Shown here in pieces: positions 32,733 through 41,501 of a stretch of DNA of 45,461 bases; the first letter of the stretch is position 1; each line of letters starts with the position of its first letter. The position numbers were made by a program, and so were the translations under genes. The stretch is taken from the NCBI GenBank assembly GCA_937873395.1, contig CALMYH010000168.1:1-45461 (forward strand), given 5' to 3'. The notes beneath the pieces are model-generated. The model was not told where the DNA came from. It ran no database searches and saw only the letters and a program-made list of their open reading frames with translations. This stretch comes from an uncultured Burkholderiales bacterium. GTDB taxonomy: Bacteria > Pseudomonadota > Gammaproteobacteria > Burkholderiales > Burkholderiaceae_C.

Positions 32733-35213
32733 TCAGGGCGCCATCAGGTCCGTCGGCGGCCCGTCCGATCCGCCCGGGTGGTGCCAGTAGCGACGCCGCT
32801 CCTGCCGATGGCAGCGCATGTGCCCCGGCTCGTCGCTGCGCCACACGGCGGCGCCACAAGCGCCGCTGGCCACCCAGGGAATGCCCCGTTGCCGATAGCG
32901 CTCCAGCACACGGGGTGACGGATGATTGAAGCGGTTGAGGTGTCCGGCCTGGACGACCACCCAGGTCGGCTGCAGGGTGTTGAGCAGGACCGGACTGGAC
33001 GAAGTGTGGCTGCCGTGGTGGGGCGCCAGCAGCACCGTGGCGCGCATCTGCGGCCGGTCCAGCGCCAGACGCACCTCGTTCGCCGCATCGATGTCGCCTC
33101 CCAGCCAGGCGCTGTGCTCGCCGGCCACCACGTGCAGGACACAGGACATGGCGTTGCTGGAGAGCATGCCCCGGCCGTCCGGCCCGTAATGGGCAGGCTG
33201 CGGATGCAGCACTTCAAAACGGACGCCATCCCACTCCCAGCGCTGGCCGGCCACGCAGCGCCTGTCCGCCCGTTCGTCAAAAGACGAGAGCCAGTGCGCC
33301 TGCGGGTGCGCCCGACGGACCGCTTCCATGCCACCCGAATGGTCGCTGTCGCTGTGACTGACGACCACCTTGTCCAGCCGTACCCCCAGCGCATGCAGCA
33401 GGGGCACCACCACCCGGTCGCCGGCATCGCTGTGGGCCGAGTAGCGTGGCCCCGTGTCGTACAGCAGACTGTGACGGGCGGTGCGCACCAGCACCGCGCT
33501 GCCCTGGCCGACATCGATGGCCATCATTTCGAACTGGCCGGAAGGTGGCCGCTCGGGCGTCCAGAACAGGACCGGCCAGACCATGAGACAGCCGGCGACC
33601 CTGAACACCGGTGGCAAGCGCAGCACCAGGACGATGCCACCCAGCATGGCCAGCACCGCCATGACCCAGGGCGTGATGGGCCGGTAGACCGCCGACCAGG
33701 GCCAGCCGGCCAGCCACTGCAGCCAAAGGCCCAACACCTGCACGGCCCAGGCGGCCAGATCCCACAGCGGGGACCAAATCACGCCCAGCATGGCCAGCGG
33801 CGTCACCAGCAGGGTCACCCAGGGAATCGCCACCAGGTTGGCCACCAGACCGACCACCGAGAACTGCCCGAACAGCATCAGGGTCAGCGGGGCCAGGGCC
33901 ACCGTCACCACTCCCTGCTCACGCAGCAGGCCCAACCCGCGCGCCACGGCCTGGCGCCAGCGCGGGGGCGCAGCCGTGCCATCGGCAGGAGCCCCGGGCA
34001 AGGACCGGCCCGGGTCGCTCGCAAACAGGATGCCCACGGCGACGAAGCTGAGCCAGAAACCCGGGTGCATGAGCGCCCACGGGTCCAGCCACAGGACCAC
34101 CACCATGGCCATCAGCCAGACCATGGGCCAGGGCCACTGGCGGGCGTGCAGCCGCAGGCCGACGACCACGGCCAGCATGACCACCGTCCGCTGCGACGGC
34201 ACCGCCCAGCCGGAGAACAGCGCGTACAACGTCGCCAGTGCAATCCCGCCCACACCCGCGGCCCAAGGGGTGGGCACCGCCAGCAAAGCGCCCGGCCAGA
34301 AGCGTGCCAGACGGCGCCAGAGCCAACCGACCACCGCCACCGCCAGCCAGGCGAACATGGTCACATGCAGGCCCGAAATCGCCATCAGGTGCGCCACCCC
34401 GGTGATGCGAAAGATGTCCCAGTCCTCGCGCTCGATGGCGCTCTGGTTGCCCACCACCAGGGCCGACAGCACCCCGGCGTTCCGGCTGTTGGCCACCCGA
34501 TCCGCAATGGCCTGGTCGACCCGCTGTCGGGCCCGCTCCAGCGGAAACCCGGCGGTGCTGGCCAGGTGACGGGGTGGCGGGTCGCGCTGGCCATGGCGCA
34601 CGCTGCCGGTGGCGCCCACACCCTGCTCCCAAAGCCAGCGCTCGCGGTCGAAGCCGTGCGGATTGGCCAGCCCGTGCGGGCGTTTCAGCCGCACCGTGAG
34701 CTGCCAGCGGTCACCGGCCACCAGGGCCGGCGGCCCGGCGCCGGCCTGTGCGGACGGTTCTCGGGCCGGGGACGGGAACCGGTACCAGCCGAGCAGCAGG
34801 CGGGGCGGCACCGGCACCACTCGCCCCTCGTGCTCAGCCCGCTCGACCTCGAACTCGAAACGCACGCCTTGGGCGGTCCGGACCGGCAACGCCGCCACCC
34901 GTCCGGTCACCTGCAGGTTCACGTTCTCCAGCTCGGTGTCCAGAGACTGTCCGGCGTGCAGGGCGGCCCGCCAGCCGGTCGATCCCCCGCCCGCGAGCAG
35001 GGCGGCCAGCAACCAGACCAGCGTCCGAGCCCTGCCATGGCGGCGGCCGCTGAGCGCCAGCAAGGTCAGGGAGGCGGACAGCAAAAGGCAGGCGGCATAG
35101 GCCGACCCGGTCCACAGCACCGTCTGCTGCAGTTGAAGCGCCACGCCGACCACCCACGCCAGCAAAACCCGCACCAGCGGCAATCCGGGCCGCCCCGCAG
35201 CCGACCGGGTCAA
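32733..35213 (-). CDS. comEC: ComEC/Rec2-family DNA uptake channel
   Basis: Inner-membrane channel for single-stranded DNA during natural transformation. About 826 residues from TTG 35213: an N-terminal membrane pair, an OB-like soluble domain (about 110-250), the competence domain with LMAISGLHVTMFAWLAV and multiple helices, and a C-terminal metallo-beta-lactamase-like domain (VGQGSAVLVRTARHSLLYDTGP, SHSDSDHSGG, LLAPHHGSHTSSS). The start is uncertain: an ATG at 35324 would overlap the divergent DUF2126 gene's start at 35317 and add about 37 non-typical residues. The gene lies between the two transglutaminase sets, 95 bases from the ATP-grasp start. Confidence 0.9.
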   Translation of the reverse strand: MTRSAAGRPGLPLVRVLLAWVVGVALQLQQTVLWTGSAYAACLLLSASLTLLALSGRRHGRARTLVWLLAALLAGGGSTGWRAALHAGQSLDTELENVNLQVTGRVAALPVRTAQGVRFEFEVERAEHEGRVVPVPPRLLLGWYRFPSPAREPSAQAGAGPPALVAGDRWQLTVRLKRPHGLANPHGFDRERWLWEQGVGATGSVRHGQRDPPPRHLASTAGFPLERARQRVDQAIADRVANSRNAGVLSALVVGNQSAIEREDWDIFRITGVAHLMAISGLHVTMFAWLAVAVVGWLWRRLARFWPGALLAVPTPWAAGVGGIALATLYALFSGWAVPSQRTVVMLAVVVGLRLHARQWPWPMVWLMAMVVVLWLDPWALMHPGFWLSFVAVGILFASDPGRSLPGAPADGTAAPPRWRQAVARGLGLLREQGVVTVALAPLTLMLFGQFSVVGLVANLVAIPWVTLLVTPLAMLGVIWSPLWDLAAWAVQVLGLWLQWLAGWPWSAVYRPITPWVMAVLAMLGGIVLVLRLPPVFRVAGCLMVWPVLFWTPERPPSGQFEMMAIDVGQGSAVLVRTARHSLLYDTGPRYSAHSDAGDRVVVPLLHALGVRLDKVVVSHSDSDHSGGMEAVRRAHPQAHWLSSFDERADRRCVAGQRWEWDGVRFEVLHPQPAHYGPDGRGMLSSNAMSCVLHVVAGEHSAWLGGDIDAANEVRLALDRPQMRATVLLAPHHGSHTSSSPVLLNTLQPTWVVVQAGHLNRFNHPSPRVLERYRQRGIPWVASGACGAAVWRSDEPGHMRCHRQERRRYWHHPGGSDGPPTDLMAP

Positions 35214-35316
35214 GCCGTCACCACAAATGGCGCGAGTCTTGCTAGTCTTGTGTGCCGGCACACTTGGGCTGCCAGGTCGTTCATCCAAAAACTCCCTCCC
35301 CTCGAAAGTCGTTCGC

Positions 35317-38300
35317 ATGGCCATTCACGTCGCACTGAGCCACATCACCCATTACCGGTATGACCGCCCGGTCCGGCTCGGACCCCAGGTGGTGCGTCTT
35401 CGACCGGCGCCGCACAGCCGCACACGGGTGCTGGCCTACTCGCAGAAAATCGAACCGGCCACCCACTTCATCAACTGGCAGCAGGACCCGTTCGCCAACT
35501 ACCAGGCCAGGCTGGTGTTTCCGGAGCCGACCACCGAATTCAAGCTGACCATCGACCTGGTGGTCGAAATGGCGGTATACAACCCGTTCGACTTCTTTCT
35601 CGAGCCACGGGCCGAGAACTTCCCCTTTCTTTATGAAGAAGCGCAGCGCCAGGAGCTCTCGCCCTACCTGGCGACCGAGCCGCTGACGCCGCTGCTGCGC
35701 CACTACCTCGGGCAGGTGGACCGCAGCGAGCGTCGCACCATCGACTTCCTGGTCGACATCAACCAGCGCCTGCACAAGGACATCGCCTACACCATCCGCA
35801 TGGAGCCGGGTGTGCAGACACCCGAGGAGACCCTCAAGCTCAAAAGCGGCTCCTGCCGCGACTCCGGCTGGCTGCTGGTGCAGCTGTTGCGCCACCTGGG
35901 CCTGGCGGCGCGTTTCGTCTCCGGCTACCTCATCCAGCTCACGCCCGACGTCAAGTCGGTCGACGGCCCCAGCGGCCCGGAAGCCGATTTCACCGATCTG
36001 CACGCCTGGTGCGAGGTCTTCCTGCCGGGCGCCGGCTGGATCGGCCTGGATCCGACCTCGGGTCTGCTGGCCGGCGAGGGACACATCCCCCTGGCCTGCA
36101 CCCCGCAACCCTCCAGCGCCGCGCCGGTGGAAGGCGCCGTCGACGAGTGTGAGGTCGAGTTCAGCCACCACATGCAGGTGACGCGTGTCCACGAGTCACC
36201 GCGGGTGACCAAACCCTATACCGATGACCAGTGGGCCGGCATCCTCGCCCTGGGTGAACAGGTCGATGCCGACCTGGAGCGCAACGACGTGCGCCTGACC
36301 ATGGGGGGCGAGCCCACCTTCGTCGGCATCGGCGACCGCGATGCGGCGGAGTGGAACACCGACGCCCTCGGGCCGACCAAACGGGGCTACGCCACCGAAC
36401 TGCTGGGCCGGCTGCGCGAGCAATACGGCAGCGGCGGCTTTGTCCACATGGGACAGGGCAAGTGGTATCCGGGCGAACAGTTGCCGCGCTGGGCCCTGTC
36501 GGTGTTCTGGCGCGCCGACGGGCAGCCCTGCTGGCACGACGCCTCCCTGCTGGCCGACGAGAGGGACGCCGCCCACTACACCCACGAAGACGCCCACCGC
36601 TTCACCGTGGCCCTGGCACGCCAGCTGGGCCTGAGTCCGAAGTTCATCACCCCGGGTCACGAGGACACCTGGTATTACCTGTGGCGCGAGCGCAAGCTGC
36701 CGGTCAATGTCGACCCGTTCGACAGCAAGCTGGACGACGAACTCGAGCGCGCCCGCCTGCGGCGCGTGTTCAGCCAGGGCCTGGATGCCACCGTGGGCTA
36801 TGTGCTGCCCTTGCAGGCCTCGGTGCACGGCAGCCTGGACGCACACCGGGTCGCCGGTACCGTCTGGTCCACCGGCCCCTGGTTCTTCCGCGACGAGCGC
36901 ATGTACCTGATCCCGGGCGACTCCCCCATGGGCTACCGTCTGCCGCTGGACTCGCTGCCCTGGGTCTCGGCCGGCGATTACCCCTACCACATCGAGCAGG
37001 ACCCGCACAGCCCGCGCGCGCCCTTGCCCGGCAGCACCCCGCTGCGGCACCAGGTCCATCCGCACACGGTGGGCGGCGGTTTTGCCGAAGGTGGTACGGT
37101 GTCCATGCAGGGCAGCGACTACGAGGCCGTGGAGGGGGATGACGGCACGGCCAGCGGTGGCGAAAGCGGAGCCCAGGCAGTCCCGCATCCGCTCAGCGCA
37201 CGTCTGCCCCAGCGCGGCGAATCGGCGGCCTGGCTGACCCGCACCGCGCTGTGCGTGGAAGCGCGCGACCCGCAGCGCGCCAACGGACCGAAAGCCGAGA
37301 AGGAAAAAGGCGGGCGCAGCCAGCACCTGTACGTGTTCATGCCGCCCTTGCAGCAGCTGGAAGACTATCTCGACCTGCTGTCCGCGGTGGAAGCCACGGC
37401 GGCGGCCCTGGGCATGAAGATCGTGCTGGAAGGTTACCCGCCCCCGCGCGACCCGCGCCTGAAGACGCTGCAGGTCACCCCCGACCCCGGTGTCATCGAG
37501 GTCAACATCCACCCGGCGCACAACTGGGCCGAACTGGTCGAGCACACCGAGTTTCTCTACGAGGCCGCGCACCAGACGCGCCTGTGCGCCGAGAAGTTCA
37601 TGACCGACGGGCGGCACACCGGCACCGGGGGGGGCAACCACTTCGTGCTCGGCGGCGCCACCCCTGCGGATTCCCCCTTCCTGCGCCGCCCCGAACTGCT
37701 GGGCAGCCTGGTGGCCTACTGGCACAACCACCCGTCGCTGTCCTACCTGTTCTCCGGCCTGTTCATCGGACCGACCAGCCAGGCGCCGCGGGTCGACGAG
37801 GCCCGCAACGACCAGCTCTACGAGCTGGAAATCGCGCTTCAGCAGATCGAGAAAAACCGCCGGACCCATGGTCAACAGATGCCGCCCTGGCTGGTCGACC
37901 GAACGCTGCGCAACATCCTGATCGACGTCACCGGCAACACCCACCGCAGCGAGTTCTGCATCGACAAGCTTTACTCGCCCGACGGTCCCACCGGCCGTCT
38001 GGGGCTGCTGGAGCTGCGTGCCTTCGAGATGCCGCCACATGCCCGCATGAGCGTGGCCCAGCAGCTGCTGCTGCGTGCTCTGGTGGCGCGTTTCTGGCAG
38101 CAACCCTACACCGCCCGCCTGACCCGCTGGGGCACCGAGCTGCACGACCGCTTCCTCCTGCCCACTTTCGTGCGCATGGACTTCGAAGACGTCATCGCCG
38201 ACCTCAAGCGCTGCGGTTATGCCTTCGACATGGCCTGGTTCGAGCCCCACTTCGAGTTCCGCTTCCCGCTCGTGGGCGAAGTGGCGGCGCGCGGCATCGA

Positions 38301-38805
38301 GCTGACGCTGCGCAACGCGCTGGAGCCCTGGCACGTGATGGGCGAGGAAGGCGCGCCGGGAGGCACGGTGCGATATGTCGATTCGTCGCTGGAGCGGCTG
38401 GAGGTCAAGGTCAGCGGCTACAACGACAGCCGCTACGTCATCACCTGCAACGGCCATGCCTTGCCCCTGCAAAGCACCGGTCGCGCCGGCGAGTACGTGG
38501 CCAGCGTGCGCTACAAGGCCTGGAGCCCGCCATCGGCGCTGCACCCCTCGATACCCGCACACGCCCCCCTGACGTTCGACATCGTCGACAACTGGATGGA
38601 GCGCTCGCTCGGCGGCTGCCAGTACCACGTCTCGCACCCGGGCGGCCGCAACTACGACAGCTTCCCGGTCAATGCCTACGAAGCCGAGAGCCGCCGTCTG
38701 TCGCGCTTCTTCCAGATGGGCCACAGCACCGGCCGCCTGGTGGCCAGGCCGGCGCGGCCCAGCCGCGAATTCCCGTTCACGCTGGATCTGCGGCAGGCGG
38801 AATGA
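35317..38805 (+). CDS. Transglutaminase-DUF2126 fusion protein (set 2)
   Basis: 1162 residues from ATG 35317. Residues 1-290 are a transglutaminase-type unit (start MAIHVALSHITHYRYDRPVR) with triad C180 (SGSCRDSGW), H229 (DLHAWCEVF) and D245 (GLDPTSG). From about 330 to the end is DUF2126, beginning MGGEPTFVGIGDRDAAEWNT, with GQGKWYPGEQLPRWAL and EVNIHPAHNWAELVEHTEFLYE; it has been proposed as an amide-bond-forming ligase domain. A Gly/Ser/Glu-rich low-complexity insert lies at about 590-640. The fusion implies that the two activities act on one substrate. First gene of the plus-strand set; the next gene begins 18 bases later. Confidence 0.92.
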   Translation: MAIHVALSHITHYRYDRPVRLGPQVVRLRPAPHSRTRVLAYSQKIEPATHFINWQQDPFANYQARLVFPEPTTEFKLTIDLVVEMAVYNPFDFFLEPRAENFPFLYEEAQRQELSPYLATEPLTPLLRHYLGQVDRSERRTIDFLVDINQRLHKDIAYTIRMEPGVQTPEETLKLKSGSCRDSGWLLVQLLRHLGLAARFVSGYLIQLTPDVKSVDGPSGPEADFTDLHAWCEVFLPGAGWIGLDPTSGLLAGEGHIPLACTPQPSSAAPVEGAVDECEVEFSHHMQVTRVHESPRVTKPYTDDQWAGILALGEQVDADLERNDVRLTMGGEPTFVGIGDRDAAEWNTDALGPTKRGYATELLGRLREQYGSGGFVHMGQGKWYPGEQLPRWALSVFWRADGQPCWHDASLLADERDAAHYTHEDAHRFTVALARQLGLSPKFITPGHEDTWYYLWRERKLPVNVDPFDSKLDDELERARLRRVFSQGLDATVGYVLPLQASVHGSLDAHRVAGTVWSTGPWFFRDERMYLIPGDSPMGYRLPLDSLPWVSAGDYPYHIEQDPHSPRAPLPGSTPLRHQVHPHTVGGGFAEGGTVSMQGSDYEAVEGDDGTASGGESGAQAVPHPLSARLPQRGESAAWLTRTALCVEARDPQRANGPKAEKEKGGRSQHLYVFMPPLQQLEDYLDLLSAVEATAAALGMKIVLEGYPPPRDPRLKTLQVTPDPGVIEVNIHPAHNWAELVEHTEFLYEAAHQTRLCAEKFMTDGRHTGTGGGNHFVLGGATPADSPFLRRPELLGSLVAYWHNHPSLSYLFSGLFIGPTSQAPRVDEARNDQLYELEIALQQIEKNRRTHGQQMPPWLVDRTLRNILIDVTGNTHRSEFCIDKLYSPDGPTGRLGLLELRAFEMPPHARMSVAQQLLLRALVARFWQQPYTARLTRWGTELHDRFLLPTFVRMDFEDVIADLKRCGYAFDMAWFEPHFEFRFPLVGEVAARGIELTLRNALEPWHVMGEEGAPGGTVRYVDSSLERLEVKVSGYNDSRYVITCNGHALPLQSTGRAGEYVASVRYKAWSPPSALHPSIPAHAPLTFDIVDNWMERSLGGCQYHVSHPGGRNYDSFPVNAYEAESRRLSRFFQMGHSTGRLVARPARPSREFPFTLDLRQAE

Positions 38806-38823
38806 GCGGCGGTGATGTGACAG

Positions 38824-41475
38824 ATGACGCGCAGACCCGAGGCCGGGCCCGACCGGGCTGAGCTGCAACAGGCATACTCAGGTCCGGTGAACACCCCGTT
38901 TTCCGATTCGCTGTTTGATCTGGGCCCCGACTCGGCCTCGCCGGGCGACTGCGCACTGTCCCTGTCGATACCGGCGGACGCCGGCCACCTGGACGAACTG
39001 AGAGACGCCCAGGGCACGGGACTGGCACCGGCCTGGAACCGATTCTTCGATCACATCGGTCACGACGGCCTGGCCGACCTCGACCGCCGCCACCGCAACC
39101 TGCAGCGGCAGATCCGCGACAACGGCGTCACCTACAACGTCTATGCCGACGCTGCGGCCGGGCTGCAGCGCCCCTGGGCGCTGGATCTGTTCCCCATGAT
39201 CGTCGACACCGACGACTGGGCACACATCGAAGCCGGCGTGCTGCAGCGGGCACGGCTGCTCAACGCCATGATGGCCGACCTCTACGGTCCCGGCGAGCTG
39301 CTGCGGCGCGCATTGCTGCCGGCCGCGCTGGTGCAGGGACATCCGGGCTATCTGCGGGGCATGCAGGGTGTTCGACCGGCCGAAGATCACTGGCTGCACA
39401 TCATGGCCTTCGACCTGGCCCACGGGCCCGACGGCCGCTGGTCGGTGGTCGGTCAACGCACCGAAGCCCCGTCCGGCCTGGGCTACCTGCTGGAGAACCG
39501 CATCGCGGTCTCGCGCCAGTTCCCCAAAGCCTTTGCCGGGCTGCGGGTGCAGCGCCTGGCCGCCAGCTACCGCGCCCTGGTGGACAGCATCCGGCGCCTG
39601 GCCCCGCAAGGCGAACAGGCCCGCATCGCCCTGCTCACCCCGGGCCCCTACAACGAGACCTATTTCGAGCACGCCTACCTGGCGCGCTACCTGGGCATCG
39701 CCCTGGTCGAGGGCAACGACCTGACGGTACGCGACGAGCGGCTGTACCTCAAGACCTTGCGCGGGCTGGAACCGGTCCACGCGCTGATCAAACGCCTGGA
39801 CGACGAATGGCTCGACCCGCTGGAGCTGCGTCCCGACTCCACCCTGGGCGTGCCCGGCCTGCTGCAGGTCATCCGGGCCGGCAACGTCCTGCTGGCCAAC
39901 ACGCCCGGCTCGGCTCCTCTGGAATCCAGCGCCTTGCTCGGTTTTCTGCCGGCCATTGCCCAACACCTGCTCGGCGAGGCACTGACGCTGCCGTCGCTGC
40001 CCACCTGGTGGTGCGGCGAAGACGCGGCCCTGCGCGATGCCCTGCCCCTGCTGGGGCAAAGCGTGATCCGCCCGACCTACCCGCGCTCGGGCACCCGAAC
40101 CGTCATCGGCCAGGGCCTGCACGACCAGGCCATCGACGAATGGTCGGGCCGCCTGGTGCGCCACCCCGAGGAACACACCGTCCAGGCCTGGCAGCCCCTG
40201 TCCCAGACCCCAACCTGGGATGGCCAGCGCCTGCTGCCGCGTTCGGCCATGTTGCGCGTTTTCGCGCTGGCCGACGGGCCCCGCAGCTGGCGTGTGCTGC
40301 CGGGCGGACTGGTGCGCCTGGCACCACGCGGCCAGCTGGTGGCGGCGATGCAGCGCGGTGGCAGCAGCGCCGACTGCTGGGTGCTGACCCGGGGCGAGGT
40401 CGACAGTACCACCCTGCTGCAATCCCAGCCCAGTTCGCTCGCCATTGCCCAGCAGAAACAACCGGTCACCAGCCGCGCCGCCGAAAACCTGTTCTGGCTC
40501 GGCCGCTACACCGAACGCGCCGAAAACAGCGTGCGTCTGGCCCAGATCGCGCTCGACCACCTGGGCGGCGAAGAGCCCGGCTCCGGGCCGCTGCTGCAAT
40601 GGCTCTCGGCCGTGTCGCGCGAGAACGCCCTGGTGCTGCCCGACGTGCCCGATGCCCAGGTGGCCGCGCGCGTCTTCGCCCGCAGCCTGATCGCCAATCT
40701 CTGCCCGCGCCCGGACGACCCCATGGCCAGCCAGTCCTGCAGCGTGGGGTTCAACCTGCGGGCCATCAAATCGGCCGCCTCGCAGGTGCGCGAGCGCCTG
40801 TCGCAGGAACACTGGAACCTCATCGAACGCACCGAGGCCCAGTTCCGGCACGACTGCGACCGGCTGGCCAGCGGCGCCGAGTACGCCCAGGCGGAGGCCC
40901 TGACCGCCCTGCTGAACGCCAGCGAAATGCTGGCGGCCATCACCGGCTCCCAGACCGACCGCATGGTGCGCGACGACGGCTGGCGCATGCTGTCGGTGGG
41001 CCGGCACATCGAGCGCCTGGTCACCCTCGGCCGCGCGCTCGCGCTGGCGCTGGAACACGAGGCGGTGCACGACCCGGCTGGCTTTGAAGGCGTCATCGCC
41101 CTGTTCGACAGCACCATCACCTTCCATGCCCAGTACCAGCAGCGCCGCGACATGGTGGCGCTGGCCGATCTTCTGGTGATGGACCGGGACAACCCGCGCT
41201 CGATGGCCTGGGTGGTCCGGACCCTGCGATCGCGGCTGGCCAGGTTGTCGCAAAGCGCCACACCGCAGGATGCCGTGCTGGCCATGGGCCTGCCCGACCC
41301 CGACACCTGGGTGCTGACCGAGCTGAGCCACTGGCAGCGCGACCCACAGGGTCAGCGCCGCTGGTCCGCCTTGGCAGACCTGCTGGACGAATGCGAAGCC
41401 AGCGCAGTCGAGCTGTCCGACGAGATCACGCGGCTGCATTTCAGCCACGCCGACCAGCGCAAGCAGAGCATCTGA
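38824..41475 (+). CDS. Circularly permuted ATP-grasp/alpha-E fusion protein (set 2)
   Basis: 883 residues joining the two activities that are separate genes in the minus-strand set. The ATP-grasp-like part covers about 85-540 (QIRDNGVTYNVYAD onwards) and the alpha-E part about 550-870, opening SRAAENLFWLGRYTERAENS. Motifs differ from the stand-alone paralogue: VLEDNLRVPSG is replaced by VVGQRTEAPSG (G210 to G219 region), and the Lys/Gly-rich loop by VIRPTYPRSGTR (R416). The LENRIAVSRQFP and GPYNETYFEHAYLARYLGI stretches are kept. It may have altered or lost ligase chemistry, or the changes are subfamily-typical. GTG at 38887 is an alternative start; no strong ribosome-binding site supports either. 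Confidence 0.9.
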   Translation: MTRRPEAGPDRAELQQAYSGPVNTPFSDSLFDLGPDSASPGDCALSLSIPADAGHLDELRDAQGTGLAPAWNRFFDHIGHDGLADLDRRHRNLQRQIRDNGVTYNVYADAAAGLQRPWALDLFPMIVDTDDWAHIEAGVLQRARLLNAMMADLYGPGELLRRALLPAALVQGHPGYLRGMQGVRPAEDHWLHIMAFDLAHGPDGRWSVVGQRTEAPSGLGYLLENRIAVSRQFPKAFAGLRVQRLAASYRALVDSIRRLAPQGEQARIALLTPGPYNETYFEHAYLARYLGIALVEGNDLTVRDERLYLKTLRGLEPVHALIKRLDDEWLDPLELRPDSTLGVPGLLQVIRAGNVLLANTPGSAPLESSALLGFLPAIAQHLLGEALTLPSLPTWWCGEDAALRDALPLLGQSVIRPTYPRSGTRTVIGQGLHDQAIDEWSGRLVRHPEEHTVQAWQPLSQTPTWDGQRLLPRSAMLRVFALADGPRSWRVLPGGLVRLAPRGQLVAAMQRGGSSADCWVLTRGEVDSTTLLQSQPSSLAIAQQKQPVTSRAAENLFWLGRYTERAENSVRLAQIALDHLGGEEPGSGPLLQWLSAVSRENALVLPDVPDAQVAARVFARSLIANLCPRPDDPMASQSCSVGFNLRAIKSAASQVRERLSQEHWNLIERTEAQFRHDCDRLASGAEYAQAEALTALLNASEMLAAITGSQTDRMVRDDGWRMLSVGRHIERLVTLGRALALALEHEAVHDPAGFEGVIALFDSTITFHAQYQQRRDMVALADLLVMDRDNPRSMAWVVRTLRSRLARLSQSATPQDAVLAMGLPDPDTWVLTELSHWQRDPQGQRRWSALADLLDECEASAVELSDEITRLHFSHADQRKQSI

Positions 41476-41501
41476 GCCCGCTCCGATACCCCCCAAATCC
41501 C

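Noticed and set aside
32922-35363. Plus-strand open frame of 813 codons opposite comEC
   Set aside because: Gln/His/Arg-rich translation without domains; comEC on the minus strand has all expected motifs.
36196-38868. Minus-strand open frame of 890 codons opposite the DUF2126 fusion
   Set aside because: A shadow of the plus-strand coding region with low-complexity composition and no family motifs.
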